Source of the DNA: Alterinioella nitratireducens
Lineage (GTDB): Bacteria; Pseudomonadota; Alphaproteobacteria; Rhodobacterales; Rhodobacteraceae
Length of the DNA: 64,000 bases
Direction: 5' to 3'
NCBI RefSeq assembly: GCF_013155465.1
Contig: NZ_JABJVX010000004.1
Location: forward strand, 124,001 to 188,000
The translations under genes were made by a program, and so were the position numbers. Below are positions 62,514 to 64,000 of this stretch, piece after piece. How positions within the stretch are numbered: position 1 is the first letter of the stretch; every line of letters begins with the position of its first letter. The notes beneath the pieces are model-generated. The model did no database searches, had not been told where the DNA came from, and saw only the letters and a list, made by a program, of their open reading frames with translations.

Positions 62514-62914
62514 CCCGTATCGCCGCGGCGGCGGCAAGCTATGCGGGGCTGATCTTTGCGGCGGGGTTTGTTCTGGGCACGTTGCGGGTTCTGGTGCTGG
62601 TGCCGCGGATCGGCGCGGTATGGGCCGAGGCCATCGAGGTTCCGATCATGCTGGCGTTGTCCTTCCTGGTCGCGCGCTGGCAGGTGGCGCGGCATGGCGT
62701 GCCCGCGCGCCTGCCCCTGCGGCTTGCGATGGGCGGGGTCGCCTTCATTTTGCTGATGTCTGCCGAGATCGTCTTGGGGGTGATCGGGTTCGGTCAGCCG
62801 CTGGCGGAGGTTCTGACCAGCTATGGAGACCCGCGGCGATGGATCGGCCTGGGCGGCCAGATCGTCTTTGGCCTCATGCCCGTGCTGCTGCTGTTGAAGG
62901 GAACCCGGCCATGA
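62510..62914 (+). CDS. small integral membrane protein of unknown function
   Basis: This 134-residue protein has three or four hydrophobic segments (ASYAGLIFAAGFVLGTLRVL; EVPIMLALSFLVARWQ; GGVAFILLMSAEIVLGVIGF; GGQIVFGLMPVLLLLK). The start is TTG 62510, overlapping the previous stop (TTGA); no better start is available before the first membrane segment. Its stop overlaps the ybgC start. Function unknown; the position suggests an envelope role together with ybgC-tolQ. Confidence 0.68.
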   Translation: MTRIAAAAASYAGLIFAAGFVLGTLRVLVLVPRIGAVWAEAIEVPIMLALSFLVARWQVARHGVPARLPLRLAMGGVAFILLMSAEIVLGVIGFGQPLAEVLTSYGDPRRWIGLGGQIVFGLMPVLLLLKGTRP

Positions 62915-63333
62915 CCCACCATTTCCACACCCGCGTCTATTACGAGGACACCGACCTTGCGGGGATCGTCTACCACGCCAATTACCTCAAGTTCATCGAG
63001 CGCGCGCGATCCGAGTTGGTGCGCGAGGCGGGGGTCAGCCAGAGCGACCTCAAATCCGATCACGGGATCGTCTTCGCCGTGCGCAGAATGGCGGTGGAGT
63101 TTCTCGCCCCCGCGAAATTCGAGGATATGCTGGAGGTGCGCACTGGATTCGTCAGCCTGACCGGCGCGCGATTCACGCTGGATCAGTCGGTCTGGCGCGA
63201 TGGGACGCGCCTCTTTCAGGCCGATGTGCAGGTGGTCTGCCTGGACGCGGCAGGCCGTGCGGCGCGGATTCCGGCGGATATTCGCCAAAAGTTAACGCGA
63301 TTTCAGCAAGCCAGCGGCGCAGACCCGGAATAA
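62911..63333 (+). CDS. ybgC: YbgC/Tol-Pal-associated acyl-CoA thioesterase
   Basis: This 140-residue hotdog-fold enzyme hydrolyses acyl-CoA. The 4-hydroxybenzoyl-CoA thioesterase motif YYEDTDLAGIVYHANYLKF carries the catalytic Asp, and ERARSELVREAGVSQSDL and VEFLAPAKFEDMLEVRTG follow. It is the usual gene before tolQ. ATG 62911 overlaps the stop of the membrane protein upstream. Confidence 0.93.
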   Translation: MTHHFHTRVYYEDTDLAGIVYHANYLKFIERARSELVREAGVSQSDLKSDHGIVFAVRRMAVEFLAPAKFEDMLEVRTGFVSLTGARFTLDQSVWRDGTRLFQADVQVVCLDAAGRAARIPADIRQKLTRFQQASGADPE

Positions 63334-63363
63334 TTGGTTTTTTCCCTTCCGCTTTGCTAGTGT
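63334..63363 (+). promoter_or_regulatory. weak candidate promoter before tolQ
   Basis: TTGGTT at 63334 and TAGTGT at 63358 are 18 bases apart in the 100-base gap before tolQ. The -10 matches poorly. Confidence 0.25.
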
Positions 63364-63433
63364 CCGGCCCAAATGAGGTGTCGCGAACAACCAGACACCC
63401 GATCAGAGGCCGGGCAATCAGGAATACGACTTC

Positions 63434-64000
63434 ATGGAAACCGAAACGCTTGCAGCCGCGCAGGAGCTTGATTTTTCCTTGCTCGCGCTGTTCTTCCGCG
63501 CATCCTTCGTGGTGCAGATCGTCATGGTGCTGCTGTTTGCGGCCTCTGTCTGGGTCTGGGCCATCGCCTTTTCGCGCTTTTCGACCTATCGCCGCTCGCG
63601 CCGCCGCGCGGCCGAGTTCGACGCCGCCTTCTGGTCGGGCGAGCCACTGGATGAGCTTTACGAGCAGATCGTCGAATCACCCAAATCGGCCTCGGAACGG
63701 GTCTTCGCGGCGGGCATGACCGAATGGCGGCGATCCTTGCGTGACGATGGCGCGCTGATCCCCGGTGTGCAGCAGCGCGTCGACCGGTCGATGGACGTGG
63801 CGATCACGCGTGAGGCCGAGCGGCTGACCTCCGGCCTCAACTTCCTTGCCACCACCGGGGCCACGGCGCCCTTCATCGGGCTGTTCGGCACGGTCTGGGG
63901 CATCATGCGGTCCTTCCAGGAGATCGCGACCTCGGGCAACACCTCGCTGGCCGTTGTCGCGCCGGGTATCGCCGAGGCGCTTCTGGCCACCGGGCTCGGC
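63434..64000 (+). CDS. tolQ: Tol-Pal system protein TolQ, partial (C-terminus outside window)
   Basis: The first 189 residues of an inner-membrane proton-channel subunit that energises TolA in outer-membrane constriction at division. It shows the N-terminal membrane segment SFVVQIVMVLLFAASVWVWA and the ExbB/TolQ core LNFLATTGATAPFIGLFGTV, GIMRSFQEIATSGNTSLAVV, and GIAEALLATGLG at the edge. tolR, tolA, tolB and pal are expected downstream. Confidence 0.94.
   Translation, partial: METETLAAAQELDFSLLALFFRASFVVQIVMVLLFAASVWVWAIAFSRFSTYRRSRRRAAEFDAAFWSGEPLDELYEQIVESPKSASERVFAAGMTEWRRSLRDDGALIPGVQQRVDRSMDVAITREAERLTSGLNFLATTGATAPFIGLFGTVWGIMRSFQEIATSGNTSLAVVAPGIAEALLATGLG

Noticed and set aside
1-64000. 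tRNA, rRNA, CRISPR, prophage or insertion sequence
   Set aside because: The gaps were read for cloverleaf-like ends, regular direct repeats and transposase-like frames; none was found. Short RNAs without strong primary motifs could still be missed.

Overview
The window is typical alphaproteobacterial chromosome, very probably from the family Rhodobacteraceae (Roseobacter/Rhodobacter group). This rests on high G+C, tightly packed operons with many ATGA stop/start overlaps, and a set of gene neighbourhoods I associate with this family: rsmI-yraN-gshB, short HisG with HisZ next to hisS, a B12-dependent ribonucleotide reductase, ruvCAB leading into ybgC-tolQ, XdhABC followed by a purine-type ABC transporter, and an RpoHII-like sigma factor. 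No rRNA, tRNA, CRISPR array, transposase or prophage was seen. Gene content is mostly core.

Layout. 1-7 kb: an LpoA-like lipoprotein (cut by the window edge) diverges from rsmI-yraN-gshB; comM and a glutathione transferase lie on the other strand, then cobU-cobC of cobalamin synthesis. 7-17 kb: rpoH, a ChaN-like protein, coaBC, dut and a membrane-anchored ThiF/MoeB protein, an amino-acid ABC binding protein and permease, an M3 peptidase, an SH3 protein and a 2-hydroxyacid dehydrogenase. 17-23 kb: a dimethylglycine/sarcosine dehydrogenase-type flavoprotein, DUF937, DUF938, an FAD oxidoreductase, and the remains of a cytochrome P450 gene. 23-34 kb (minus strand): one long operon, xdhA-xdhB-xdhC-ATPase-permease-permease-K+ channel-BMP binding protein, ending at a strong terminator. 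It looks like a purine uptake and oxidation unit with an ion channel inserted between transporter genes.

34-44 kb: dnaE, a low-G+C membrane-anchored orphan, an MFS transporter, a fatty acid desaturase, slyX, and hisS-hisZ-hisG. 44-52 kb: a signal peptidase gene whose upstream frame is broken by one amber codon, DUF1489, nrdJ, a succinate-semialdehyde-type dehydrogenase, an LpxR-like outer-membrane protein, a Hint-domain protein and rpsD. 52-58.5 kb: an NmrA-like protein, a PNPOx-like stress protein, homospermidine synthase, an MFS transporter, prmA and small proteins including DUF1127. 58.8-64 kb: ruvC-ruvA-ruvB, three conserved but unknown genes, ybgC and the start of tolQ.

The most unusual signals are a voltage-gated-type K+ channel translationally coupled to a purine-type binding protein; an in-frame block in xdhB whose DNA matches short elements scattered between genes elsewhere in the window; the amber codon in the signal peptidase frame; a decayed P450; a CtrA-type box in front of comM; and several unexplained inverted or direct repeats. 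I do not see a large, clearly undescribed multi-gene system. The K+ channel/purine operon and the ruvB-ybgC unknown trio are the closest candidates.
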